Of a stretch of 64,000 bases of DNA, positions 17,879 through 26,659 are shown piece by piece. The position numbers and the translations under genes were made by a program. How positions within the stretch are numbered: the first letter of the stretch is position 1; every line of letters begins with the position of its first letter. The stretch is from Brevundimonas diminuta (lineage in GTDB: Bacteria; Pseudomonadota; Alphaproteobacteria; Caulobacterales; Caulobacteraceae): assembly GCF_022654015.1 (NCBI RefSeq), contig NZ_CP073063.1, positions 496,001 through 560,000 of the forward strand, given 5' to 3'. Under the pieces are notes generated by a model. The model saw nothing but the letters and a program-made list of their open reading frames with translations, ran no database searches and was not told the origin of the DNA.

Positions 17879-19039
17879 TTGAGCATCACGCTCGATCTTT
17901 CGCGCGTCTCTAACGCGCCCGCCGTCAAGGCGCCCGTCAACCTCAGCGGTCTGACGCGCGCCGGCCTGCGCCAGGCCCTGATCGACGCGAACGTCTGTCC
18001 GCCCGAGAAGGCCAAGATGCGCGCCAGCCAGGTGTGGAGCTGGATCCACCACTACGGCGTGACCGAGTTTTCGGCCATGAGCAATGTCGCCAAAGACATG
18101 CAGGCCAAGCTGGCCGAGCATTTCACCCTGGCCCGCCCCGAGGTCGTCGAGCGCCAGGTGTCCAAGGACGGCACGCGCAAATGGCTGATCCGCACCGCGC
18201 CGGGCATCGAGATCGAGACCGTCTATATTCCCGACGTGGGCCGGGCCGGCGCCCTGTGCGTGTCCAGCCAGGTCGGCTGCACCCTGAACTGCACCTTCTG
18301 CCACACCGGCACACAGAAGCTGGTGCGCAATCTGACCGCCGCCGAGATCGTGGCCCAGGTCCAGGTGGCGCGCGACGACCTGGAGGAATGGCCGTCGCCC
18401 AAGGAAGACCGGCGCCTGTCCAACATCGTCTTCATGGGCATGGGCGAGCCGCTCTACAATCTGGACCACGTCGCCGACGCCATCGACATAATCTCGGACA
18501 ATGAGGGCATCGCCCTGTCGCGTCGTCGGATCACGGTCTCGACCTCGGGCGTGGTGCCGCAGCTTCAGGCCTTGGGCGACCGGACGGCGGCCATGCTGGC
18601 CATCAGCCTGCACGCCACCAACGATGCGCTTCGCGACGTGCTGGTGCCGCTGAACAAAAAATACCCGCTGGACCAGCTGATGGCGGCGATCCGGGCCTAT
18701 CCGGGCCTGTCGAACGCGCGGCGGGTGACGTTCGAATACGTCATGCTGAAGGGCGTCAACGACAGCCCGGAAGAGGCGCGGGCGCTGCTGAAGCTGATCG
18801 AGGGCATTCCAGCCAAGATCAATCTGATCCCGTTCAATCCCTGGCCCGGCGTCGAATACGAATGCTCGGACTGGAAGACGATCGAACGCTTCGCCGCCAT
18901 CCTGAACAAGGCCGGTTACGCCTCGCCCATCCGCACCCCCCGCGGCCGCGACATCCTGGCCGCGTGCGGTCAGCTGAAGTCGGAGAGCGAGAAGATCAGG
19001 GCTTCTGCTCTGCGTAAGGCGGAACAGGCGGCGGCCTGA
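17879..19039 (+). CDS. rlmN: Dual-specificity RNA methyltransferase RlmN
   Basis: Radical-SAM enzyme that methylates C2 of A2503 in 23S rRNA (and A37 of some tRNAs). It has an N-terminal helical domain, the Fe-S motif [11 protein letters not shown] (CxxxCxxC) near residue 140, GMGEPLYN, and a C-terminal [12 protein letters not shown] with the second catalytic Cys. 386 residues. It begins at TTG 17879 giving [10 protein letters not shown]; there is no closer ATG, and Caulobacter relatives start the same way. A TATA-rich CTATATAGG at 17841-17849 could be the -10 box. Confidence 0.95.
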   Translation: MSITLDLSRVSNAPAVKAPVNLSGLTRAGLRQALIDANVCPPEKAKMRASQVWSWIHHYGVTEFSAMSNVAKDMQAKLAEHFTLARPEVVERQVSKDGTRKWLIRTAPGIEIETVYIPDVGRAGALCVSSQVGCTLNCTFCHTGTQKLVRNLTAAEIVAQVQVARDDLEEWPSPKEDRRLSNIVFMGMGEPLYNLDHVADAIDIISDNEGIALSRRRITVSTSGVVPQLQALGDRTAAMLAISLHATNDALRDVLVPLNKKYPLDQLMAAIRAYPGLSNARRVTFEYVMLKGVNDSPEEARALLKLIEGIPAKINLIPFNPWPGVEYECSDWKTIERFAAILNKAGYASPIRTPRGRDILAACGQLKSESEKIRASALRKAEQAAA

Positions 19040-19150
19040 TCCTGATGTCCTCTCTTGATGAGAGGGCACAACCTTCGGACACATAATGTCACGCAGTGTG
19101 TCCCCGGCGCGCTTGCGGATTGGGGCGACAATCGGGCAAGGCGTCTGGGC

Positions 19151-19591
19151 ATGGACCCCTCCTTGTCGAACGTCCTTTCCAGCGCCGAGGTTCAGGCTTT
19201 CGCCTCGGGCTTCCCGGTCATGGTGATGCACCTGATCGTGACCCTGCTGCTGCTCGCGGCGGGGGCGACGGTCTATGCCTTGCTGACGCCGTGGAAGGAG
19301 GTCGCCCTGATCCGTCAGGGCAATGTCGCCGCCGCCATCGCCTTCGCCGGCATTCTGGTGGGGTTGGCGGTGCCGCTGGCGGTGTCGCTGGCGGTGTCGA
19401 CCTCGGTGCGCGACATCGCCATCTGGGGCGTGGCGACCGTGGTGCTGCAGCTTCTGGCCTTTCGGGTCGTGGACCTGCTGCTGACGGGCCTGCCGGAGCG
19501 GATCCGCCATGGCGAGATCTCGGCGGCGGTGGTGCTGCTTGGCGCCAAACTGGCGACGGCCGTCATCCTGTCCGCCGCGCTGACCGGCTGA
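19151..19591 (+). CDS. DUF350 family inner-membrane protein
   Basis: 146 residues with four hydrophobic segments (VMHLIVTLLLLAAGATVY, AAAIAFAGILVGLAVPLA, IAIWGVATVVLQLLAF, AAVVLLGAKLATAVIL), the arrangement of DUF350. DUF350 proteins are conserved envelope proteins of unclear role, sometimes near stress or ion-homeostasis genes. ATG 19151 fits better than the TTG/ATG at 19055-19058, whose extra residues are not hydrophobic or conserved. It ends 12 bases before the trypsin-like protease gene, so the two are likely one operon. Confidence 0.82.
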   Translation: MDPSLSNVLSSAEVQAFASGFPVMVMHLIVTLLLLAAGATVYALLTPWKEVALIRQGNVAAAIAFAGILVGLAVPLAVSLAVSTSVRDIAIWGVATVVLQLLAFRVVDLLLTGLPERIRHGEISAAVVLLGAKLATAVILSAALTG

Positions 19592-19603
19592 TCGGCCGGA
19601 GCG

Positions 19604-20437
19604 ATGCAGTTTCCCCGCCTGCCGGACTGGGCCATCTATGGAGCGGTGGCGGCCGTGTTTCTGGCGGTGTCCCTGGGGCGACGCGAGAACGCCGATGTAC
19701 CGCCGGTCGCGGAGGCGGGAGCCGATGTGGCCGAGGGCGCGCTGTTGGGCCCCATCACCCCCTTTGACGCCGCCGTAACCGTCGATGCGGGCGAGGCGCC
19801 GTTCAAGCCGTCGTCGGGCACGGCCTTCTCCATCGCAGGACGGGGGCGCTGGGTGACGGCGCGCCATGTCGTCGAGGGGTGCCGCAAGCCGGCGTTGGTG
19901 GTCGGCGAGGGACGGGCGGTCGCGGCCGACGTCCGTCTGGCGCCGCGCGCCGACGTCGCCTTGCTGATCACCGACGGCGGTCCCGCCGCACTGCCGGTCG
20001 CGGTCGAGGCGCCGCTGCGCAAGGGTCAGCGCGCCTTCCATCCGGGCTTTCCTCAAGGGCGTCCCGGCGAGGTGACGTCACGCCTGCTGGGGCGCGAGAC
20101 CTTGAAGGTCTTCGGGCGCGGGGCGCGCGACGAGCCGGTGCTGTCCTGGGCCGAGGTCGGGCGCACCAATGGGCTTGAGGGCACTTTGTCGGGCCTGTCC
20201 GGCGCGCCGGCCCTGGATGCGCAGGGCCGCGTCGTGGGCGTCACCATCGCCGAGGCGCCGAGGCGGGGCCGGATCTATACGACGGCGCCGGAGACCTTCG
20301 GGCCGGCCATTCGCGGCCAACAGACGCCGGCCGACGACGCGCGCGGCCAGACCATCACGACCGAGGATTACGGCCAGGTGTCCAACCGGCTGAGACGCGA
20401 CCTGCGCGTGGCCCAGGTGGTGTGCCTGTCGGTCTAG
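19604..20437 (+). CDS. Membrane-anchored trypsin-like serine protease
   Basis: 277 residues. One hydrophobic segment near the start (WAIYGAVAAVFLAVSLG) anchors it. The protease domain shows WVTARHVVEGC (His), PRADVALLI (Asp) and GTLSGLSGAPAL (Ser in GLSGAP rather than the usual GDSGGP). The domain is shorter than HtrA and has no PDZ. It probably cuts envelope proteins; the substrate is unknown. Its coupling to the DUF350 gene suggests a joint role at the inner membrane. Confidence 0.85.
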   Translation: MQFPRLPDWAIYGAVAAVFLAVSLGRRENADVPPVAEAGADVAEGALLGPITPFDAAVTVDAGEAPFKPSSGTAFSIAGRGRWVTARHVVEGCRKPALVVGEGRAVAADVRLAPRADVALLITDGGPAALPVAVEAPLRKGQRAFHPGFPQGRPGEVTSRLLGRETLKVFGRGARDEPVLSWAEVGRTNGLEGTLSGLSGAPALDAQGRVVGVTIAEAPRRGRIYTTAPETFGPAIRGQQTPADDARGQTITTEDYGQVSNRLRRDLRVAQVVCLSV

Positions 20438-20446
20438 CGGACGGAA

Positions 20447-20544
20447 ATTGCACGCGGCGAAAAAGGTGCAATGGCGTGCAATTCGGCGCGAAGAGGCGGA
20501 AATCTCAGGGATAAATCTGCGCTCGAATTGAACGCGTGCAATTG
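20447..20544. repeat. Four GTGCAAT motifs in 98 bases
   Basis: ATTGCAC at 20447-20453 and GTGCAAT at 20466-20472 form a 7-bp inverted repeat with a 12-base spacer. Further direct copies lie at 20476-20482 and 20536-20542, the last two extended to GTGCAATT. The purpose is not known. Confidence 0.5.
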
Positions 20545-20725
20545 TCGAGGCCGGTAGGGCCCGGCTCTGAGATTCAAGGTCGCGGGAGGGACAGATCGCG
20601 ATGTCAAAGATCGGGGATGGATCATATCCCCGTTCGACGCCTGTATGGATGATTGTCGACGGCGTCCCGAAAGTCCCTGAAAAGAGACGACTTCGGTTCT
20701 GAACATAGGACGGCTGGCGGCCGAT

Positions 20726-20756
20726 CCCCCTCCTTCGCCGCAAGGGAAGGAGGGGG
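20726..20756 (-). repeat. Stable palindrome near the M16 peptidase 3' end
   Basis: CCCCCTCCTTC at 20726-20736 and GAAGGAGGGGG at 20746-20756 form a perfect 11-bp stem with a 9-base loop, 15 bases past the M16 stop. It lacks a T-run on the minus strand. It resembles the palindrome at 7051-7089 and may be a REP-like element used as a transcript end. Confidence 0.55.
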
Positions 20757-20771
20757 CTTGCCGATCCGGCC

Positions 20772-23636
20772 TTACTTCAGCGAGCCGGTGTTCAGGTTCA
20801 GGGCGCCCGCCTCGATGACTTCGAGGTTCGGATGTTTGGCGCGCAGATCGTCCAGGAACTTCGAGCCGTCGCCGACGATGACCAGGCTGGCACGGTTGAC
20901 CGGCAGGTGTTCGGCGAAGGCGGCCTCGACCTGTTTCGGCGTGACGGCGCGGACCCGGCCGGCGTAGTCGGCGAGGTCGCTCATCGGCAGATCATAGAGC
21001 GCCAGGTTGGCGACCAAAGCGCCCAGGCCGTCCACCGTCTCCAGCGAGCGGCCGAAGCCGCCGATCAGGGTGGCGCGGCGCGGGGCCAGATCGGCCTGGG
21101 TCGGGGTCTCGGTTCCCAGCTTGGCGATCTCAGCCAGGATCAGATCGGCGACCTCGTCGGCGGTCTCGTTCTTGGTCTGGGTCGAGGCGGTGAACAGGCC
21201 CGCATCCGCCCGTGCGCCCAGCGACGACGAGGCGCCGTAGGACAGACCGCGCTTGATGCGGATCTCCTGGTTCAGGCGCGACGAGAAGCCGCCGCCCAGC
21301 AGGGTGTTGCCGACCGTCAGCGGGAAGAAGTCCGCATCGGTGCGCGACACGCCGCGAACGGCGGCGACGACCGCGGCCTGACCGGCGCCGGGTTGGTTCA
21401 CCACGACAATGCGCGGCGCCAGGGGCTGACCGGCCGGATTGGTCGCAGCGGCCGGGGCCGCGCCGGCCGGGCGCCAGTCGCCGAACGCCTGTTGCGCCAG
21501 GGCGCGAGCGGCGGCCGGCGTGATGTCGCCCGAGAAGACCAGAGTCGCGTCCGACGGCCGGTAGCGGGCGGCGTGGAAGGCGGCGACGTCGGCCGCCGTG
21601 ATGGCCGGGACAGTCTGCTGGGTGATCGTCGCGCCATAGGGGGCGTCGCCGTAGATGACGCGGCCGACCGTCATGCCGGCGATGGACGCCGGCTGGCTGA
21701 GGGCGACGCGCAGGCCGTCCAAGGTCTGGGCCTGCTGACGTTCAAGCTCTTCGCCGGCGAAGGTCGGGTTCTTCACCAGATCCGCCATCAGGGAAACGGT
21801 CGCCGGGAAGGCGTTCGAGGGCGCGTTGGCATAGACGTTCGAGAAATCGACCCCGGCCGATGCGCCCACGCTGGCGCCCAGCTGTTCGATCTGGGTGGCG
21901 ATTTCGGGCGCGGTCCTGGTCTTGGTGCCCTGGGTCAGAAGCGCGGCGGTCATGGCGGCGACGCCGGCCTTGCCTGTCGGATCATCGGACGAACCGGCGT
22001 CGAAGCTGAGGCGGGCCGAAACCAGCGGCACGCCGTCGGTCGGGGCGACCAAGATGCGCAGGCCGTTATCGAGCCGGAAATCGGCGACGGTCGGCGTCAC
22101 GGGCGCGACCTCGGCGCCCGGCTGGGGCAGAGGCTTGCGCTCCGCCTCGGGCAGGAGGACGGCGGGCGGGCCGGCGGGGGCCAGGTCGGCGACCTTCACG
22201 GGGGCGTCCACGTTCATCTTCTGGACCGAGGCGGGGTTCTGGTCGTCGGCGGCCAGGAAGGTGATCGTCGATTGGCGCTGCGGCGTCAGATATTTGCGGG
22301 CGACGCGCTGAATGTCGGCGACAGTGACGGCCTGGATCTGAGCGACCTCTTCGTCGGCGGCGGCGGCCGAGCCGGTGTTGATCAGCGAGAAGCCCAGGGC
22401 GGTCGCGCGGTCGTCCACCGTCTCGCGGCTGCGCAGGGCATCGGCGACCAGTTCGTTCTTAGCCTCGGCCAGCTCAGCGGCGCTGACGGGCGTGTCGCGC
22501 AGCTTGCCGATCTCTTCGTTCAGGGCGGCGATGCCTTCCTCGGCCGTATGGCCCTGGGCCATGATCGCCAGGGCGGACAGATTGCCGGCCTGCTGCGAGA
22601 AGTCGGGGGTCGAGCCGATCTGGGCCGCGATCTGCTTGTCATAGACCAGCGAGCGATACAGGCGGCTGGATTCGCCGGTGGACAGGATGCCGTCCAGAAC
22701 GGTCAGGGCGGCGCGGTCGGCGTCGGCGTATTTCACCGTCGGCCAGGCGACGACGGCGGCCGGCAGCGGCACGTTCGGCGCATAGTAGGTGACGTTGCGC
22801 GGGCCCGTCGGCTCGGGCTCGACGACATTGTTGGTCGGGATCGGCGTGGTCGGGTTCTTCAGCGGGCCGAAATACTGATCGACCCAGCGGTCCAGTTGAG
22901 CCTGGTCGAAGTTGCCGGCCACGATCAGATAGGCGGCGTCGGGACGATAATAGGTGGCGTGGAAGCGGCGCACGTCCTCCAGAGATGAGGCCTCCAACTC
23001 CTCGATCGAGCCGATGCCCGGACGGCGATAGGGGCTGTCCTGGTAGATTGTCTCGGGCACGAACAGACCGAATAGGCGGCCGTAGGGGTTGGCGAGAATC
23101 CGCTGGCGGTATTCCTCCTTCACCACGTCGCGCTCGGCGACGAAGGTCGGCTCGTCCACGACCAGCGAACCCATGCGGTCGGCCTCGGCGAACAGCATCC
23201 GCTCCAGGTGGTTGGCGGGCACGGTCTCGAAATAGGCGGTGGTGTCGTCGGCGGTGAAGGCGTTGTTGGAGCCGCCCACGTCCTCGGTCAGCCGGTCGAA
23301 GGTCTCGGGCGGCAGGTTGGTGGTGGACTTGAACATCAGGTGTTCGAACAGGTGGGCGAAGCCCGAGCGGCCGGCCGGGTCATCCTTGGAGCCCACTTTG
23401 TACCAGACCTGGACCGTGACGTTCGAGGTGTCGGCGTCACGCGCCGAATAGACCTCCAGGCCGTTCGCCAGAACGCGCTTGGTGAAGCCCAGCGGCGGCA
23501 CGGTCACGCCCTGCGGCGCCTGCCCCGTCGATTGAGCGGCGGCCGCAGCGGGCGCGGCGCCCTCTGCGAAGGCGGGGGCGGCGAGGCCGAGAAGGAGGGC
23601 CGAGGCGGCAGCTGTGGCGATCAGGCGGGATTTCAT
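20772..23636 (-). CDS. Tandem-domain M16 zinc metallopeptidase, exported
   Basis: 954 residues with a signal peptide (MKSRLIATAAASALLLGLA, cut near AFAEG). The first M16 domain carries the inverted zinc motif HLFEH near residue 90 plus the distal Glu in the LLFAEADRM helix, so it is active. The second half, from about residue 470, repeats the fold, but the motif position reads AAMTAAL, so it is an inactive partner, as in pitrilysin-like fused pairs. The protein likely degrades peptides in the periplasm. ATG 23636 was preferred over the open frame to 23774 because it starts the signal peptide. Confidence 0.93.
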   Translation of the reverse strand: MKSRLIATAAASALLLGLAAPAFAEGAAPAAAAAQSTGQAPQGVTVPPLGFTKRVLANGLEVYSARDADTSNVTVQVWYKVGSKDDPAGRSGFAHLFEHLMFKSTTNLPPETFDRLTEDVGGSNNAFTADDTTAYFETVPANHLERMLFAEADRMGSLVVDEPTFVAERDVVKEEYRQRILANPYGRLFGLFVPETIYQDSPYRRPGIGSIEELEASSLEDVRRFHATYYRPDAAYLIVAGNFDQAQLDRWVDQYFGPLKNPTTPIPTNNVVEPEPTGPRNVTYYAPNVPLPAAVVAWPTVKYADADRAALTVLDGILSTGESSRLYRSLVYDKQIAAQIGSTPDFSQQAGNLSALAIMAQGHTAEEGIAALNEEIGKLRDTPVSAAELAEAKNELVADALRSRETVDDRATALGFSLINTGSAAAADEEVAQIQAVTVADIQRVARKYLTPQRQSTITFLAADDQNPASVQKMNVDAPVKVADLAPAGPPAVLLPEAERKPLPQPGAEVAPVTPTVADFRLDNGLRILVAPTDGVPLVSARLSFDAGSSDDPTGKAGVAAMTAALLTQGTKTRTAPEIATQIEQLGASVGASAGVDFSNVYANAPSNAFPATVSLMADLVKNPTFAGEELERQQAQTLDGLRVALSQPASIAGMTVGRVIYGDAPYGATITQQTVPAITAADVAAFHAARYRPSDATLVFSGDITPAAARALAQQAFGDWRPAGAAPAAATNPAGQPLAPRIVVVNQPGAGQAAVVAAVRGVSRTDADFFPLTVGNTLLGGGFSSRLNQEIRIKRGLSYGASSSLGARADAGLFTASTQTKNETADEVADLILAEIAKLGTETPTQADLAPRRATLIGGFGRSLETVDGLGALVANLALYDLPMSDLADYAGRVRAVTPKQVEAAFAEHLPVNRASLVIVGDGSKFLDDLRAKHPNLEVIEAGALNLNTGSLK

Positions 23637-23811
23637 GAAGGGCTCCGAAGCCCGGAACGCCGGGCGCCGAGACCGTATCAGCGATTGACCGTCTTGCACC
23701 TTACCGAGCTGTAATGAACCGGATAATGCGCGGGTCGTTGATGGACAAACCCCCGACGGCGCTCTATTCGCCAATAGGTCGCATCCCAGCGACCACCCAA
23801 GCCGAGGACGC

Positions 23812-25605
23812 GTGCCGAGACGAGCGAAAGCGACTTCTGTCTCCGACGAAAAGATCGCGGTCTGGGCCTTTGTTCTGCAAAATATGGTTACTCCGCCCGC
23901 CGTTCTCTACGGCAGCTGGGCGGCCGCCGGGCTGATCCTGGCGGCCCTCGGGCAGCCGTGGGTGGGGCTGGGGTTCGCCCTCGTCGGCATGGCGTTCGAC
24001 GCTTGGGCGCAGGGGCGCGTCAGGCGATACCAGAAGGCTGAGGCGCCCGTCGCGGGCTGGCCCCCGCTGCTGATGGCCATCGTGGCGATCCGGTTCGCGC
24101 TGGGGGTGTCCGGCCCGCTGATCGCCTGGCTGATGAACCCCCGCGCCGATGTGATGCTGGTGGTGGTGCTGATCCAGGTCTGGTCGATCGGCGTGGCCTT
24201 CGTTCAGTTCAGCGCGGCGCCTCGGCTGTTGGCGCTGGCGGCGGCGCCGATCTGCGCGACCGTGCTGGTCGTCATCTATCCCTCGCTGATCGGGCCGCAC
24301 GGTCTGGCGGTGGCGGCGGCCTTCGTGATGCTGGCGACGATCCTGTTCATCATCTCGCGCGCGACCCACGCCCTGTGGTGCGACCTGTTCGCGGCGGACC
24401 AGCGCAACAAGGCGTTGCTGATGGACGTGCAGGCGGCGCATGAGGCGGCCGTGCTGGACCGCGACGCCGCCCGATGCGCGCGTCTGGAGGCGGACGAGGC
24501 CAATGCCGCCAAGTCCCGCTTCCTGGCCAATATGAGCCATGAAATCCGCACCCCTCTGAACGGCGTCATCGGCATGGCGCAGATCATGGCGGGCGACGCG
24601 CTGGAGGATCGGCAGAAGGCGCGACTGGAGATCCTGGACCGGTCGGCCCACACCCTGCTGGACCTGATCAACCAGATTCTGGACCTGTCGCGGATCGAGG
24701 AGGGGCGGCTGGAGATCGTGCCGCAGTCCATCGATGCGGACGCCCTGGTCCACGAAGTCACAGAGACCTTGAGGCCCTTGGCCGAAAGCAAGGGCCTGGC
24801 TTTCCACGTCGTGTCGCCGGGCCTGGGCTGGATCAGCGCCGATCCGGTCCGGCTGCGTCAAATCCTGTTCAACCTGCTGTCCAACGCCATCAAGTTCACG
24901 GCCGAGGGGCAGGTGGCGCTGGATGTCGCGCCGACGGACGCCGGGGCGGTGTTCCGGGTGTCGGACACCGGGCGGGGCATACCGGCGGACCAGATCGGGC
25001 AAATCTTCACGCGCTTCGCCCAGATCGAGGCGGCGGCCGTCGACCGGCGCGACGGGGCCGGGCTGGGCCTGTCGATCGTGGCGACCCTGGTGGAGCTGAT
25101 GGGCGGCCGGATCGAGGTGGAGAGCGAGGCGGGCGAAGGGGCGACCTTCGTCGTCACGCTGCCGCTGACGCCAGCGCAGCCCGTGCAGGTCGGCGAGGAT
25201 GCGCCGGGCGCCGAGCCGGAGCGGGCGCTACGGGTGCTGGTCGCCGAGGATCACCCGGTCAATCAGCAGGTGATCCGGGGCCTTCTGGGCCAGGTCGGGA
25301 TCGAGGTCGAGATCGTCGATGATGGGCTTCAGGCGGTCGAAGCGACTCAAACGCGCGACTGGGACCTGATCCTGATGGATGTGCAGATGCCGCACATGGA
25401 CGGTCCGACGGCGACCCGGACGATCCGGCAGCGTGAGACCGACCAGGGGCTGGTGCGTACGCCGATCATAGCCCTGACAGCCAATGCGATGGTGGAGCAG
25501 GTCGAGAGCTATCTGGCCGCGGGCATGGATGCGGTGGTCAGCAAGCCCATTGATCTGAAACGGCTGCTTACCACCATTTCCGACGTGATGTCCGCCAGGA
25601 CCTAG
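23812..25605 (+). CDS. Hybrid sensor histidine kinase with receiver domain
   Basis: 597 residues. Five or six N-terminal membrane helices span residues 25-190, with a short linker helix after. HisKA has SHEIRTPLNG; the ATPase domain has NLLSNAIKF, DTGRGIPADQ and GAGLGLSIV. From about 465 a receiver domain follows, with VLVAEDHPVNQQ, the phospho-acceptor Asp in LILMDVQMPHMDG, and the SKPID lysine. It resembles the leftward kinase at 2.8-4.2 kb in layout but adds the receiver. A phosphotransfer protein must be encoded elsewhere. It starts at GTG 23812; ATG 23884 is possible. Its stop shares CTAG with the next gene. Confidence 0.92.
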   Translation: MPRRAKATSVSDEKIAVWAFVLQNMVTPPAVLYGSWAAAGLILAALGQPWVGLGFALVGMAFDAWAQGRVRRYQKAEAPVAGWPPLLMAIVAIRFALGVSGPLIAWLMNPRADVMLVVVLIQVWSIGVAFVQFSAAPRLLALAAAPICATVLVVIYPSLIGPHGLAVAAAFVMLATILFIISRATHALWCDLFAADQRNKALLMDVQAAHEAAVLDRDAARCARLEADEANAAKSRFLANMSHEIRTPLNGVIGMAQIMAGDALEDRQKARLEILDRSAHTLLDLINQILDLSRIEEGRLEIVPQSIDADALVHEVTETLRPLAESKGLAFHVVSPGLGWISADPVRLRQILFNLLSNAIKFTAEGQVALDVAPTDAGAVFRVSDTGRGIPADQIGQIFTRFAQIEAAAVDRRDGAGLGLSIVATLVELMGGRIEVESEAGEGATFVVTLPLTPAQPVQVGEDAPGAEPERALRVLVAEDHPVNQQVIRGLLGQVGIEVEIVDDGLQAVEATQTRDWDLILMDVQMPHMDGPTATRTIRQRETDQGLVRTPIIALTANAMVEQVESYLAAGMDAVVSKPIDLKRLLTTISDVMSART

Positions 25606-26471
25606 TCGCGGAAGACCTGGACGCCGATTTCGCCGGCGGGCGTCAGCCAGGCGTGCTTCATGCCCTGGCTGTTGAAGGGGGCGGCGATGTTTCCGGCGGC
25701 GTCCAGGGCGATCATGCCGCCGTCGCCACCCATCTGACCGATCTCGTCGATGACGGCCTGGGTGGCCTCGGCCAGCAACTGGCCGGCGGCGACGCGCAAG
25801 GCGACCTGAGCGGAGGCGGCGACGCGGATGAAGTATTCGCCCTGGCCGGTGCATGAGGTCGCGGCGTGGGCGTCGGCCCAGGTTCCAGCGGCGGGGATCG
25901 GCGTGTCGCCGACGCGGCCCGGCATCTTGCCGAACACCCCGGCGGTCGAGGTGGCGGCGGCGAGACGGCCCTGGCTGTCCAGCACGCAGGCGCCGACGGT
26001 GCCGTGGCTGAGCGTGCCGGGCGGATGGTTGTCCTCGCCCTTGCCGGCGCCGGTGAACCAGGCGGCTTCGTCGGCGATGGGCTCCAGCCCCTGGTCGTGG
26101 GCAAACAGGGCCGCGCCGTCGCCCACCAGCATGACGTGGGGGGTGCGATCCATCACCGCGCGGGCGGCGACGACGGGATTGCGGAACCCTTGCAGGGCGG
26201 CGACGGCGCCGGCGCGTTTCGTCGATCCGTCCATGATGCTAGCGTCCAACTCATAGGCGCCGGCGAGATTGGGGGATGCGCCCTTGCCGGCGACATAGAG
26301 GCCCGAATCTTCCAGCATGACGACGGCGGCGGTGGCGACATCCAGGGCGCTGTCGCCCGCGTCCAGACGAACCTTCATGGCCTCGACCACCTCGCGCATG
26401 TGCACGACCTCGGCGTCGTAGTTGCGTTCGCGCCGGGCGCCGGCGCCGCCGTGGAGGATGAGGGCGGTCAT
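25602..26471 (-). CDS. Isoaspartyl peptidase/L-asparaginase (Ntn hydrolase)
   Basis: 289-residue plant-type asparaginase precursor. It cleaves itself before the nucleophile Thr158 in SHGTVGACVLD, and the two chains then hydrolyse beta-aspartyl peptides and asparagine. The start MTALILHGGAGARR and the KGASPNLAGAYELDASIMDG block are typical of the family. Further support is the downstream GRVGDTPIPAAGTWAD, with ATSCTGQGE as the substrate-binding part. No signal peptide. The stop overlaps the hybrid kinase stop in a shared CTAG. Confidence 0.94.
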   Translation of the reverse strand: MTALILHGGAGARRERNYDAEVVHMREVVEAMKVRLDAGDSALDVATAAVVMLEDSGLYVAGKGASPNLAGAYELDASIMDGSTKRAGAVAALQGFRNPVVAARAVMDRTPHVMLVGDGAALFAHDQGLEPIADEAAWFTGAGKGEDNHPPGTLSHGTVGACVLDSQGRLAAATSTAGVFGKMPGRVGDTPIPAAGTWADAHAATSCTGQGEYFIRVAASAQVALRVAAGQLLAEATQAVIDEIGQMGGDGGMIALDAAGNIAAPFNSQGMKHAWLTPAGEIGVQVFRD

Positions 26472-26574
26472 ATCGTCTTCCTGAGCCTTGTCCTTATCGC
26501 CTCTTTCAAACGGGCGTGGCGCTCTTTAGCGTCGCGATGAAGGCCGCGCCATGACGGTCGCCACCCAATTGCGA

Positions 26575-26607
26575 AACGGCCTCAAGCAGCGCGAAGCGCG
26601 GTAGGCC
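26575..26607 (+). repeat. REP-like element, copy 1
   Basis: First of two 33-base near-identical units (period 40) between the asparaginase start and the quinone oxidoreductase. The 26-base core at 26580-26605 differs from copy 2 at one position (CAGC against TAGC). The core contains a GCGCGAAGCGCG self-complementary centre. A third core copy lies inverted inside ccmD. Confidence 0.85.
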
Positions 26608-26614
26608 AAATAAC

Positions 26615-26647
26615 AACGGCCTCAAGTAGCGCGAAGCGCGGTAGGCC
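26615..26647 (+). repeat. REP-like element, copy 2
   Basis: Second unit; core at 26620-26645. It ends two bases before the AAGGAGG ribosome-binding site of the quinone oxidoreductase, so it lies in that gene's 5' leader or overlaps its promoter. Confidence 0.85.
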
Positions 26648-26659
26648 CAAGGAGGAATG

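Larger units (their letters stand above)
20438..20771. other. Gene-free convergent region with GTGCAAT repeats and a long hairpin
   Basis: 334 bases between two converging genes. It contains four copies of GTGCAAT or its complement ATTGCAC at 20447-20453, 20466-20472, 20476-20482 and 20536-20542. The first two form an inverted pair. A stable hairpin follows at 20726-20756. No open frame here looks coding. Because neither flanking gene starts here, the repeats are not ordinary promoters; terminators or a small RNA are possible. Confidence 0.5.

Noticed and set aside
20832..22988. Very long open frame opposite the M16 peptidase; similar ones lie opposite acnA, katG, atpA, atpD, thrS and rlmN
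   Set aside because: High GC leaves few stops on the opposite strand. The proteins are Gly/Arg/His/Gln/Asp-rich with no domains and mirror conserved genes.
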